27,807 bases of DNA, from the NCBI GenBank assembly GCA_039026975.1, contig JBCCLI010000033.1, forward strand, positions 1 to 27,807, read 5' to 3'. Every line of letters begins with the position of its first letter. The stretch's first letter is position 1. This document shows positions 14,463 to 22,225 of the stretch, in pieces. A program made the position numbers and the translations under genes. The stretch comes from JBCBKZ01 sp039026975. Lineage in GTDB: Bacteria > Bacteroidota > Bacteroidia > J057. Below the pieces are notes generated by a model. It saw nothing but the letters and a program-made list of their open reading frames with translations, searched no databases and was not told where the DNA came from.

Positions 14463-15800
14463 CTACTCAGAGGATAAATCCCTTGCAGTCTGTGTGTGAA
14501 ATTTTCCGGGAGTAACCCTACCTAACTCAGCTAACAACTCAGCCTTGCTTATCATGCTCAGATTTAATAGGTAGTAAGGAGGCTCTCCGGCTAACACTGC
14601 CTGTCTCCACTCCCACTGATCGGCAGTGATGGTTAGTCCATTATCATACCACCAGGAAGTGTAAAGTACTTCGTTTTCTTTCTTAAGTTTCCCTATCATG
14701 AAAGAATAGCCTCCATCAGTGATAACCATCTCTACATGATCAAAGGTAAAGCCAGAACCCTGCCAGCAGGTTTGAGGATTATGATCTGATCTCCAGGGAG
14801 AACAAGGTGCTTTCACATATAAAAGTATTTCCTCATTTCTGAACTGAGCCACATCTGGTCTTATTTGGGCTTTCTCTAAGGTGGGAATGTCCATATGTAG
14901 CATCCAGTCATTAGAAGGAACTGGTCTAGTCATATGTGTATGCAACAAGAAACTCCCCACAATGGTAGCCAGAAGGAGAGGCGTCCATTTAACCTGATGA
15001 GTAAGGTTCCGCTCAACTGATTTAGGAGTATGTGCTCCAGATTGCCTATGTGTTACCAGCTGGGTTACTCCCAGCAGAGGGACTCCTACAAATGTTATTA
15101 CGGATAGTATACCTACCAGCTCATGCCCCAAAGTATCTGGAGGAGAACGAAACAGAACAAGGATCATGGTCCGTATGAAATTAGCCATTAATGCTAAGAT
15201 GAAGGCGCCTCCATACCATGCGCCTAACTTTAGTAAGGAATCATCAGCACTAGCCGCGCTAAGGGAAAGAATGAAACTGGTAAGCAGCAACGAAAAGGTT
15301 AGGGTGTGAATCCCTAGGCAGGCATCCTCCACCAAGAATCCATATCCCTCTATCAGAAACCTATTCCCTTGAACTTCTACCTTCATTCCCAGTCTGCTGA
15401 GGATGTTTCCTATCTGTTCACTTTGGAACATTCGTAGCGGAAAGGTGAAAGTATTCATCCATGAGGTTAGAAATGGCGTGAGCAAAAAGCCAACGATTAG
15501 GGGGAGATATCCTACTTTCCCTTTATACCCTTCTACTAACCAAAGCATAAAGCAGAAAGCCGCCATGAATAAGAGCATCTTATTCCCCAGTAGTAAATGG
15601 AGACAGCTCAGCACCAGTCCCCACCATACATACCGCTGGCTCTGTTGATCTTGTTTCAGATTAGCTAGGCTAAAGGGGAGTATCGCTAAGCCTATCCACA
15701 AGCCTAGTCCAGGCTGGATATAATCTCTGGCCCATATGATGAGGGGAACCAGTATGAGCAGCAACCCTGCCAAGAGCTGCTGCTGTTTCAGCCACTCCAT
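14463..15800 (-). CDS. xrtN: Exosortase N (XrtN) with EpsI-like C-terminal domain
   Basis: A 445-residue integral membrane transpeptidase of the exosortase/archaeosortase family. With the ATG at 15798-15800, the catalytic residues are Cys161 in 'EDACLGIHTL', Arg210 in 'ANFIRTMIL' and His226 in 'LGHELVGIL'. About eight hydrophobic helices cover residues 1-250, with another near 270-290. After that comes a periplasmic-type domain with 'SPWRSDHNPQTCWQGSGF', resembling the H-x-P-x-x-C-x-x-G-x-G signature of EpsI/DUF3485. An ATG at 15830 is an alternative start; 15800 is preferred because it overlaps the upstream stop as TAATG. The preceding gene encodes the likely sole substrate, a PEP-CTERM protein with a VIT domain, which identifies the XrtN subtype. 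Confidence 0.87.
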   Translation of the reverse strand: MEWLKQQQLLAGLLLILVPLIIWARDYIQPGLGLWIGLAILPFSLANLKQDQQSQRYVWWGLVLSCLHLLLGNKMLLFMAAFCFMLWLVEGYKGKVGYLPLIVGFLLTPFLTSWMNTFTFPLRMFQSEQIGNILSRLGMKVEVQGNRFLIEGYGFLVEDACLGIHTLTFSLLLTSFILSLSAASADDSLLKLGAWYGGAFILALMANFIRTMILVLFRSPPDTLGHELVGILSVITFVGVPLLGVTQLVTHRQSGAHTPKSVERNLTHQVKWTPLLLATIVGSFLLHTHMTRPVPSNDWMLHMDIPTLEKAQIRPDVAQFRNEEILLYVKAPCSPWRSDHNPQTCWQGSGFTFDHVEMVITDGGYSFMIGKLKKENEVLYTSWWYDNGLTITADQWEWRQAVLAGEPPYYLLNLSMISKAELLAELGRVTPGKFHTQTARDLSSE

Positions 15801-18328
15801 TAATGTCCGAGCGTTAATGTCCAACCCCATTTTTTCCAGCCTCCATAACATATGATGGCACCCATCAATATAATCAAGGCCCACTCATGAGGTTCAGGTA
15901 CAGCCCCATCTCCCTGCTTAGCAGCATTTCCGAGCGTATCTCTATTCTCCCCTATATCAAATCTCTCATAATCCTTCTGGGTCTCTAATACGGCCATACT
16001 AGATATTGGGCTGACTATATACCCCTCTTCTGCCTTCCTTATCCAAGCATCCTCCATCTTATCCTCCACAAAAAAGTCGGCTCCTATCTGCTTCATCAGA
16101 TCCTGGTATATGTATAACCTGGCTATGTGGTCAGGCGCCTCTCCTTCTTGCTCATGCAAGGCTGAATCTCTACGGATAGTCATATTAGCTTCTGGGAGAA
16201 ACACTTCATTTTCTGCCAAGTCAAGAACGGGAAAGACCTTATCAGTCAAGAGAGTTTCCCAGGAATAGTCCTTATTTCTGACTACCTCTACACTGCCTAA
16301 ATTGGCCAGGGTCTTAAGGTAGGGAGGGATGTCTGAAGAGAGAGAAATCATCCTTACGGGAGCAGGGGCTTGGGCATAATATGTATACAGGCTTTGGTAA
16401 AACGTGGTCTCTTCCACATCCTCCAGCAGGGGACTCTTTCCCCGGCTCTTTGTAATTACCAAGGTGTTTCCAGGATTCTCTATGCGGTATAAAGGCAACA
16501 GGTTAAATGCTTTTTCCCGAAGCTGGAGAAAAATTTCATCTGTATTATTCTCGGTGAGTTTTGTCTTCTCTGGTAAAAATACGTACGTGGGTATTCCTTC
16601 TACCTTCTCAAGGATGTTGCGGTAGGTAAATGGGTCCCAAGTGGAATTAACATCTAATATGACTTCCTGAGGACTCCACTTTTCCAGGTTATGACTTGCC
16701 TCAGCTAGCTGATATTGAGCCCCTAGAAATTGGAAATGTTCATTAGACAGCGCATGTTTCTTGAATGATAATGTCCAGTCTGCCTGATAATGCCCTTCAT
16801 AAGTGTATCCTCCTTCTCCCGTATGCCAAATAGCAGGTTTTTGCACATTCTCTAAAGGAGTTTCTCCATATATATTTATGGCTGTGGTAGTGCTAGCCTG
16901 CCAAGTAGCCGGACCATCAAAACTCACATGCCTAAGTGCCAACCTATCCCCTTCATCCGTCAGCGGAGTGGTGAATCCAATTTTAACTATCCTATCATCC
17001 TCAGGGGTACATGGAAATACAGTAACACTTACCCTGTTCCCTTCTTGCCAATGCAACAGAGCTGGGTCCCTTATTTCCACCCCCACTATCTGGACATACG
17101 CACTATCAGCTTTACTTTTAGTTGTTAACCTGGAGAACCGTTCTTCGCCTTCTATCCATAGGGACAGAGAGGTAGCTACAGCCCCTTCTGGCAGCTCAAA
17201 GGAATATACAGCTTCCTGCTGATTTCTCCACCGGGAAGTATTTCCATCATGATGAATATGGAGGGTCATTTCCTCATACGCTAACCTAAAGTCTGGGTAT
17301 ACATCCACCTTAGTGTGAACCTCTGAAGTAGATAGATTCCCTCCTCTCCACAGTCTTCTATGCGTCATATGACGGGCATCATAGTTGACTTCCATGATAC
17401 GGCTAATATCTTCACCTTCTAATTCAAGCTCCCCATATAGGCCCATAGCTATAATGGCGAGGGGATTATGCCGCTTAAATTCTGATGCATTCCAGTCTAA
17501 AAATCCAGATCCACCATTCTCCCAAAAGCTTCTTTGGGTCAGTGCCCCTGCCATCATAACTTCCTCTGTCATCCTTCCCTCAGGAAGTTCTGAAGCTATA
17601 TGCACCCACTCAGGTATGTCTGTTACTTCCTGTTGCTGATAGGTTTCTCTTGCTTGTGTTATGGTATTTTGAATGGTACCCCATCTTTGTAAAAAGAAAG
17701 TGAGAATGAGTAATGGCAGAAGTATGCCCGCCCAATAGGCACTTTTAGCGTAGGGCAGCTTCTCCATTCTGGAAAAGGCTTGAATGAAATAGAGAAGCAT
17801 CCAGGCAGGAACGGTAGCCATTAAGGAGATTCCTAAGGCTATAGATAATGGGATAGCCCATACATTTAGGGGTCCTATGAAAATAGTAAGGTATAAGCAG
17901 AGGACAGCAGAGGCTCCACTAATTCCGTAGATGATGTACTGTGCCCAGCCTGGTAGCACTTTCCGGAAAGGAAATGCGACTATACTGGTATGCAGTAAGA
18001 CCACATACCCCCAAAGCCAAGTAGTGTAATTACAGAATACCCTAATTTCACTCAGATTTAACGTATGGGCGGCCAGGGAAAAGAGAACTAATGCTAAGGA
18101 ATAGGTATGCTCATCTCCTTTCCCAAATTTATTCCATCCATGCTTGGAGGTATGATGAAAGAAAATGACCATCAAATAGATGACAGCACAAACATAGATG
18201 AGCATAGCTACTCCAAAGGGATCAAAAGCAGTATTCTCTCCCCGAAAAGGGATCAGCACAAGGAATATCAGAAAGCAAAAGCCGATAATGGTACAGCCGA
18301 TTCCGTACAAATACTTGTTTTGTGGCAT
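15800..18328 (-). CDS. XrtN system VIT domain protein (PEP-CTERM substrate)
   Basis: An 842-residue protein. Residues 10-215 form about seven transmembrane helices. A large extracytoplasmic part follows and contains a VIT (vault/inter-alpha-trypsin) domain at about 340-460, recognisable from 'AVYSFELPEGAVATSLSLWI', 'KADSAYVQIVGVEIRDPALL' and 'VSVTVFPCTPEDDRIVKIGF'. The C-terminus is a PEP-CTERM-like sorting signal: V-P-E-P at 810-813, the hydrophobic stretch 'WALIILMGAIICYGG', then the basic 'WKKWGW'. This is the architecture of the dedicated XrtN target. The last base of its stop codon is the first base of the xrtN ATG. No von Willebrand MIDAS motif is evident after the VIT domain. Its cellular role is unknown. 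Confidence 0.87.
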   Translation of the reverse strand: MPQNKYLYGIGCTIIGFCFLIFLVLIPFRGENTAFDPFGVAMLIYVCAVIYLMVIFFHHTSKHGWNKFGKGDEHTYSLALVLFSLAAHTLNLSEIRVFCNYTTWLWGYVVLLHTSIVAFPFRKVLPGWAQYIIYGISGASAVLCLYLTIFIGPLNVWAIPLSIALGISLMATVPAWMLLYFIQAFSRMEKLPYAKSAYWAGILLPLLILTFFLQRWGTIQNTITQARETYQQQEVTDIPEWVHIASELPEGRMTEEVMMAGALTQRSFWENGGSGFLDWNASEFKRHNPLAIIAMGLYGELELEGEDISRIMEVNYDARHMTHRRLWRGGNLSTSEVHTKVDVYPDFRLAYEEMTLHIHHDGNTSRWRNQQEAVYSFELPEGAVATSLSLWIEGEERFSRLTTKSKADSAYVQIVGVEIRDPALLHWQEGNRVSVTVFPCTPEDDRIVKIGFTTPLTDEGDRLALRHVSFDGPATWQASTTTAINIYGETPLENVQKPAIWHTGEGGYTYEGHYQADWTLSFKKHALSNEHFQFLGAQYQLAEASHNLEKWSPQEVILDVNSTWDPFTYRNILEKVEGIPTYVFLPEKTKLTENNTDEIFLQLREKAFNLLPLYRIENPGNTLVITKSRGKSPLLEDVEETTFYQSLYTYYAQAPAPVRMISLSSDIPPYLKTLANLGSVEVVRNKDYSWETLLTDKVFPVLDLAENEVFLPEANMTIRRDSALHEQEGEAPDHIARLYIYQDLMKQIGADFFVEDKMEDAWIRKAEEGYIVSPISSMAVLETQKDYERFDIGENRDTLGNAAKQGDGAVPEPHEWALIILMGAIICYGGWKKWGWTLTLGH

Positions 18329-18562
18329 AGGTGATGGTTTTACAGATTATTCTTCAGCGGGCAATATTCCTGTCTACCTAAGGCAAGGCTACGGGCAAAA
18401 TCACATCCAAGCAGGAAAGCTTTATGTAGGAGTAGATACTAGCTTATACAGAGAAGAGAATAATCCGTTCACTCATGAAGCAGGCATTAACATAGATTTA
18501 AGATTCTTTTGTATGAGCTTAATTTATCATACTATTAGGTTATCTAATTAGGACACTTTTGT
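18329..18562. other. Intergenic segment upstream of the VIT gene, with a coding-like stretch
   Basis: This gap should carry the promoter of the VIT-xrtN operon (minus strand). On the plus strand, about 18330-18510 reads openly as a protein-like segment ('VYLRQGYGQNHIQAGKLYVG', then 'NPFTHEAGINIDLRF') without a credible start; the frame runs antisense through the VIT gene. It may be chance or the tail of a decayed gene. The nonamer TTTTGTATG occurs twice, near 18509 and 18557, about 50 bases apart. Confidence 0.3.
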
Positions 18563-18791
18563 ATGTCAATATATTTCCATTTTAATAGTATAAAATCGGC
18601 CTTTATTTTACCGACCATAATCCGCCTCATTTTCATGCTATTTATGCTGAGTATAAGGCTTTGATTGAGATAAACTCTTATCCGTTTTCAGAGGCAAGTT
18701 GCCTAAAAAGAAAGAACAAGAAGTCTTGAAATGGGCGAAAAAGAATCAGGCCCTGTTAGTGGACATATGGAATGCTAACCATCCGGCATAA
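18563..18791 (+). pseudogene. DUF4160 domain gene with two single-base frameshifts
   Basis: Three reading frames in sequence spell one DUF4160 protein. The ATG at 18563 gives 'MSIYFHFNSIK'; from 18595 the next frame gives 'IGLYFTDHNPPHFHAIYAEY' and then 'KALIEINSYPFSE'; from 18693 the third gives 'GKLPKKKEQEVLKWAKKNQA' and 'LLVDIWNANHPA' before TAA at 18789-18791. Restoring one A in the A run at 18592-18595 and one G at 18691-18695 makes a single 76-residue frame, the normal family length. DUF4160 proteins are usually small and paired with DUF2442 proteins in toxin-antitoxin-like cassettes. Both lesions are in short homopolymers, so sequencing error must also be considered. Confidence 0.85.
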
Positions 18792-18852
18792 ATTGATTAT
18801 GAGAAAGAGCCATAAAATTTCAAGGATTCTGAAACCTGCCTCTACAGCACAT

Positions 18853-19647
18853 TTACCATAGCCCCATCACCCACTCCCAAATCCCGAAAAAGCGGATAAT
18901 GGAAATGACTACTATTAGGATAAGCAGCCTATGAATCCACAGGTTAGCATTAGGCACTCTGGTAGCAAAACGAACCCCTATAACCGCACCTATGGACTGC
19001 GACACTGCCATAAAGAGTCCCCAGCCAATATTTACCTGATTATAATAGAAGAAGATAATCAGGGTGGGGATATTAAATAGAAGAACCAGAATCAGCTTAA
19101 TGATATTAGAGTTGGTCAGGTTAAAGCGAGCAAAAAGTACCAATGCCGCCAGTAGGAAAATGCCTACTCCCGCTTGGATAAAGCCCCCGTACACCCCTAT
19201 GAGGAAAAATACCCCAAAAATGAGGGGCCCCTTAGTCCGCGTATTTTCTGTCTGGACGGGGGTAATCCATCTTTTGGGCTTGATCAATAAAACTACCAAC
19301 ATGACTACCATGAGGTAGCCTACCACCTGGAACATAGCTTCCTTATCCAGTTGGGAAGCTATCCAAGAACCAAGCGCCGCCCCTATCAGGGTAGGTAACA
19401 GCAGCCACTTGGATTCAGCTATGGGTAGCTTCTGGCTTCTGCTAAAGGCGTAAATGCCCGTAAGGCTCTGCAGAAAAGCCCCTATACGGTTAGTTCCGTT
19501 GGCCACAGGTGCTGGCAAGCCAACCAGAAATATAAAGATGGGTAAGGTAATAAGAGACCCGCTTCCGGCAAGGGTATTTATGATCCCCACCACAATTCCA
19601 GCTAGTCCTATAAATACATACTCATACCAGAGCAGGTCTGTCAACAT
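18853..19647 (-). CDS. TauE/SafE family membrane transporter
   Basis: A 264-residue protein with about eight hydrophobic helices, the usual size and topology of the TauE/SafE (formerly DUF81) family. The N-terminal repeat shows 'GLAGIVVGIINTLAGSGSLITLP' in part as 'GIINTLAGSGSLITLP', followed by 'VANGTNRIGAFLQSLTGIY'; the second half has 'GVYGGFIQAGVGIFLLAAL', the matching repeat. Family members export sulfite, sulfoacetate or other organic anions; the substrate cannot be told here. It begins 11 bases after the stop of the aldo/keto reductase gene and is probably in the same transcript. Confidence 0.9.
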   Translation of the reverse strand: MLTDLLWYEYVFIGLAGIVVGIINTLAGSGSLITLPIFIFLVGLPAPVANGTNRIGAFLQSLTGIYAFSRSQKLPIAESKWLLLPTLIGAALGSWIASQLDKEAMFQVVGYLMVVMLVVLLIKPKRWITPVQTENTRTKGPLIFGVFFLIGVYGGFIQAGVGIFLLAALVLFARFNLTNSNIIKLILVLLFNIPTLIIFFYYNQVNIGWGLFMAVSQSIGAVIGVRFATRVPNANLWIHRLLILIVVISIIRFFGIWEWVMGLW

Positions 19648-19658
19648 AAGGATCTTCC

Positions 19659-20633
19659 TTAGAATTCCATTCTGGAGGGCTTATTTCCGAGAATATCTTC
19701 TATTTTTTCCATTACTTCATCTGTCAATAAGGAGGTAGTTTCCACTGCCTTTAGGTTTTCTTCTAGCTGAGAAACCTTAGAGGCCCCTAAAATGACAGTG
19801 CTCACATGAGGATTTTTCAGACACCAGGAGAGGGCTAGAAGTGGCATGGTAGTCCCTATTTCTTGAGCTAATGCTGTCAGCGCCCTAACCTTGTCCAGTC
19901 TCCCTTCTTTAAATACATTTTCCTTCAGCCAGTCCAGCCCCTCAATGTCAAAGCGTGTTCCCTCAGGCGTGGTGTCATTATACTTACCCGTCAGTATGCC
20001 TGACATAAGAGGGGACCAGATGGTAGTTCCCAAACCTACTTCATATAAGTCAAGGTATTCTCTCTCCATCTTCTCACGGTGAAGCATATTGTATTGAGGC
20101 TGCTCCATAACAGGTGGGATCAGATTATTTTGCCTGGCAACCATATGCGCTTGCATGATTCTGTCTGCCGGCCACTCTGAGGTACCCCAGTACAGAACCT
20201 TCCCCTGCTGGATGAGGGTGTTCATAGCCCAAACCGTTTCTTCCACAGGCGTATGATAGTCTGGTCGGTGGCAGAAAAAGAGATCCAGGTAGTCTACCTG
20301 TAACCGCCTGAGGGCAGCATGGCAGGCGTCCGTAACATGTTTCATGCTTAAGCCCTTCTGGGTAGGCATATCCCCACCCCAAAAGACTTTGCTGGACACG
20401 ATGAAAGTATCTCTGCCCCAGCCCATTTTCTTGAGAATCTTTCCCATCACCTCCTCTGACTTCCCCTTAGAGTAGATTTCCGCATTGTCAAAGAAGTTGA
20501 TCCCATTATCGTAGGATAGCTTCATACAATCTTCTGCTATCCCATCCTTAATTTGTTTGGCAAAGGTGAGCCATGACCCAAAGGAAAGGGCACTGACTTT
20601 CAAGCCTGATTTACCTAGTCTTCTATATTCCAT
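19659..20633 (-). CDS. Aldo/keto reductase (potassium channel beta subunit-like)
   Basis: A TIM-barrel NADPH-dependent oxidoreductase, 324 residues from the ATG at 20633 ('MEYRRLGKSGLKVSAL'); an ATG two codons upstream is equally possible. Conserved catalytic residues are visible: Asp in 'NFFDNAEIY', Tyr of the same motif, Lys in 'VSSKVFW' and His in 'DLFFCHRPD'. The cofactor-binding C-terminal part is 'TVILGASKVSQLEENLKAVE'. The 'YGTSEWPADRI'-type strand ('WGTSEWPADRIMQA') and overall length place it with the YghZ / Kv-beta subfamily, which reduces aldehydes such as methylglyoxal. The physiological substrate is unknown. Upstream of and close to the TauE/SafE gene. Confidence 0.9.
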   Translation of the reverse strand: MEYRRLGKSGLKVSALSFGSWLTFAKQIKDGIAEDCMKLSYDNGINFFDNAEIYSKGKSEEVMGKILKKMGWGRDTFIVSSKVFWGGDMPTQKGLSMKHVTDACHAALRRLQVDYLDLFFCHRPDYHTPVEETVWAMNTLIQQGKVLYWGTSEWPADRIMQAHMVARQNNLIPPVMEQPQYNMLHREKMEREYLDLYEVGLGTTIWSPLMSGILTGKYNDTTPEGTRFDIEGLDWLKENVFKEGRLDKVRALTALAQEIGTTMPLLALSWCLKNPHVSTVILGASKVSQLEENLKAVETTSLLTDEVMEKIEDILGNKPSRMEF

Positions 20634-20683
20634 ATGCATTAAATAGAAATGAATTCAACTACTGGCTTACTGCCTATATCACG

Positions 20684-20882
20684 CTAACTTACTCTTAATC
20701 TTATTCTTTAGCTTACTTTCTATTGCGCCTTAACAGACTCCTTATATGTGGCCTTTACGGAGCCGACTGGCGCTAATAGGTATAGATAATTATTCAGCTT
20801 ATATCCTGCTTATCTTTTAGCCTTTTTCTATTTCTTACTCTTAAACTTTAGCTTAGACTTCAACTTATTCTTACTCTTAGCT
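20684..20882 (-). repeat. Short degenerate A/G-rich repeats downstream of the aspartate kinase gene
   Basis: On the minus strand TAAGAGTAAG occurs three times: overlapping the aspartate kinase stop (about 20879-20870), near 20843-20834, and near 20696-20687. Associated units AAGCTAA and GAATAAG recur beside them. The region between the aspartate kinase and aldo/keto reductase genes (20640-20876) is otherwise without a recognisable gene. Confidence 0.5.
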
Positions 20883-22139
20883 TCTCTTTACCACAAATAA
20901 TTTATTATCCTGCTGCTGCACCATGAGTCCATCTTCTGCCGTTCTCAGATCTTTAGGGGTAAAATGAATGATGGTGTGCAGAAATAGATCTCTTTCTATC
21001 TCCACATTAAACTGATCTAAAAGCAGGGATTCAAATGCTTTCAGGCTTCTCGGCACTTCATCCACACATAGTAAAAGAGAAATAGCTGAGTTTTGAACAA
21101 GGTTTACTTTTACCCCTGTCTTATATACATGGTCAAATATTACCTCCAATTGCCTTTCATCCATAAAGGAAAAATCCTTAGGCTGGATTTGTAGGAAAGC
21201 TTGTTGCTTTTTCTTGATATAGGAAGTGATGATGTCAGCATTAGTCTTATCTGAAATACAAGTTCCCGGTAAGGAGGTATCCAGGAAGCACTTTACATAG
21301 AGGGGTATTCTCTTGCTGTATAAGGGCTTTATGGTTTTAGGGTGAATCACGGAAGCTCCGTAAAAAGTCATTTCTACCGCTTCTTCATAAGACAGGTTAT
21401 CTATCTTGATAGTATCCTCCCTTAACCTAGGGTCTGCATTTAATATTCCGGGTACATCTTTCCACACCATTAACTTTTCAGCATCCAGACAGTGTGCAAA
21501 TATGGAAGCGGTATAGTCTGAGCCTTCTCTTCCTAGGGTGGTAGTCTTATCTGCAATAGTAGACCCTATGAATCCCTGGGTTATAACAGACTTTCCAGTA
21601 CCTAATACAGGAAGAACATTCTCTTGAATATTACTGTGGGTCCTGGACCAGATAACATTTGCCTGCTTGTGAGAAGCGTCTGTTTTAATGACCTTCCTGG
21701 CATCTAACCACTGTGATCCCTTATTCCTGGTCTTCAGAAATTCCGTAACTATAGTAGTTGACAGTATCTCTCCATAGGAAACAATCCTGTCATAAGTCCT
21801 TTCAGGAAATTCTTCCAGTAACAGAATCCCGTCAACTATGCGCTTTACTTCTTTAAACCAGGACTCTACCTTATGGAGTACCTCAGAGGGATTCTCTCCA
21901 AACAGGTCCGTGACTAAGCCTTTATGAAAGTCAAAAATGGCATGAAACTGCTTTAGGGTTTCCTCTTCCCTTCCATTTCTAGCTAGGTCTGCCAAGGTTT
22001 CTAAGTGGTTGGTGGTTTTACCGGAAGCAGAAATCACAATAAGGGAGGGCTCCTCCTGGAACTGTTGAATGATCTTACAAACATTGCGTATGCTGTCTGC
22101 ATCTTTCACAGACGCTCCGCCAAACTTCATTACCAACAT
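20877..22139 (-). CDS. Aspartate kinase
   Basis: A 420-residue monofunctional aspartokinase, the first step (aspartate to aspartyl-4-phosphate) of lysine, threonine and methionine synthesis. 'MKFGGASV' at the N-terminus binds the nucleotide phosphate; 'GREGSDYTASIFA' and 'WKDVPGILNADPR' carry the kinase-domain residues for aspartate and ATP. 'EEAVEMTFYGASVIHPKTIKPL' is the family signature before the regulatory part. About residues 305-420 form the C-terminal ACT-type region, shorter and less conserved, so allosteric inhibition by an amino acid is likely but its effector cannot be named. There is no fused homoserine dehydrogenase. A terminator separates it from fabI upstream. Confidence 0.93.
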   Translation of the reverse strand: MLVMKFGGASVKDADSIRNVCKIIQQFQEEPSLIVISASGKTTNHLETLADLARNGREEETLKQFHAIFDFHKGLVTDLFGENPSEVLHKVESWFKEVKRIVDGILLLEEFPERTYDRIVSYGEILSTTIVTEFLKTRNKGSQWLDARKVIKTDASHKQANVIWSRTHSNIQENVLPVLGTGKSVITQGFIGSTIADKTTTLGREGSDYTASIFAHCLDAEKLMVWKDVPGILNADPRLREDTIKIDNLSYEEAVEMTFYGASVIHPKTIKPLYSKRIPLYVKCFLDTSLPGTCISDKTNADIITSYIKKKQQAFLQIQPKDFSFMDERQLEVIFDHVYKTGVKVNLVQNSAISLLLCVDEVPRSLKAFESLLLDQFNVEIERDLFLHTIIHFTPKDLRTAEDGLMVQQQDNKLFVVKRS

Positions 22140-22168
22140 GGGGCTATCTTGAATTTACAGTAAGAGAA

Positions 22169-22200
22169 TAAAAAACCCAGTTCTCAACTGAAAACCGGGT
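22169..22200 (-). terminator. Rho-independent terminator after fabI
   Basis: On the minus strand ACCCGGTT pairs with AACTGGGT (one G-T wobble), with short extra pairs TTC/GAG-type inside the loop, and a T run follows. It starts 26 bases after the fabI stop and ends about 30 bases before the aspartate kinase ATG. Confidence 0.8.
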
Positions 22201-22225
22201 GTATATCATATTATCATTTGCATCT

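Noticed and set aside
14333..14515. 60-codon plus-strand frame between the FIST and xrtN genes
   Set aside because: No family resemblance, overlaps the xrtN 3' end, composition looks like non-coding DNA.
15801..15884. Extended N-terminus for XrtN starting with GTG at 15884
   Set aside because: The extra residues are encoded inside the VIT gene's PEP-CTERM tail and are polar, unlike an exosortase start; ATGs at 15830 and 15800 are better.
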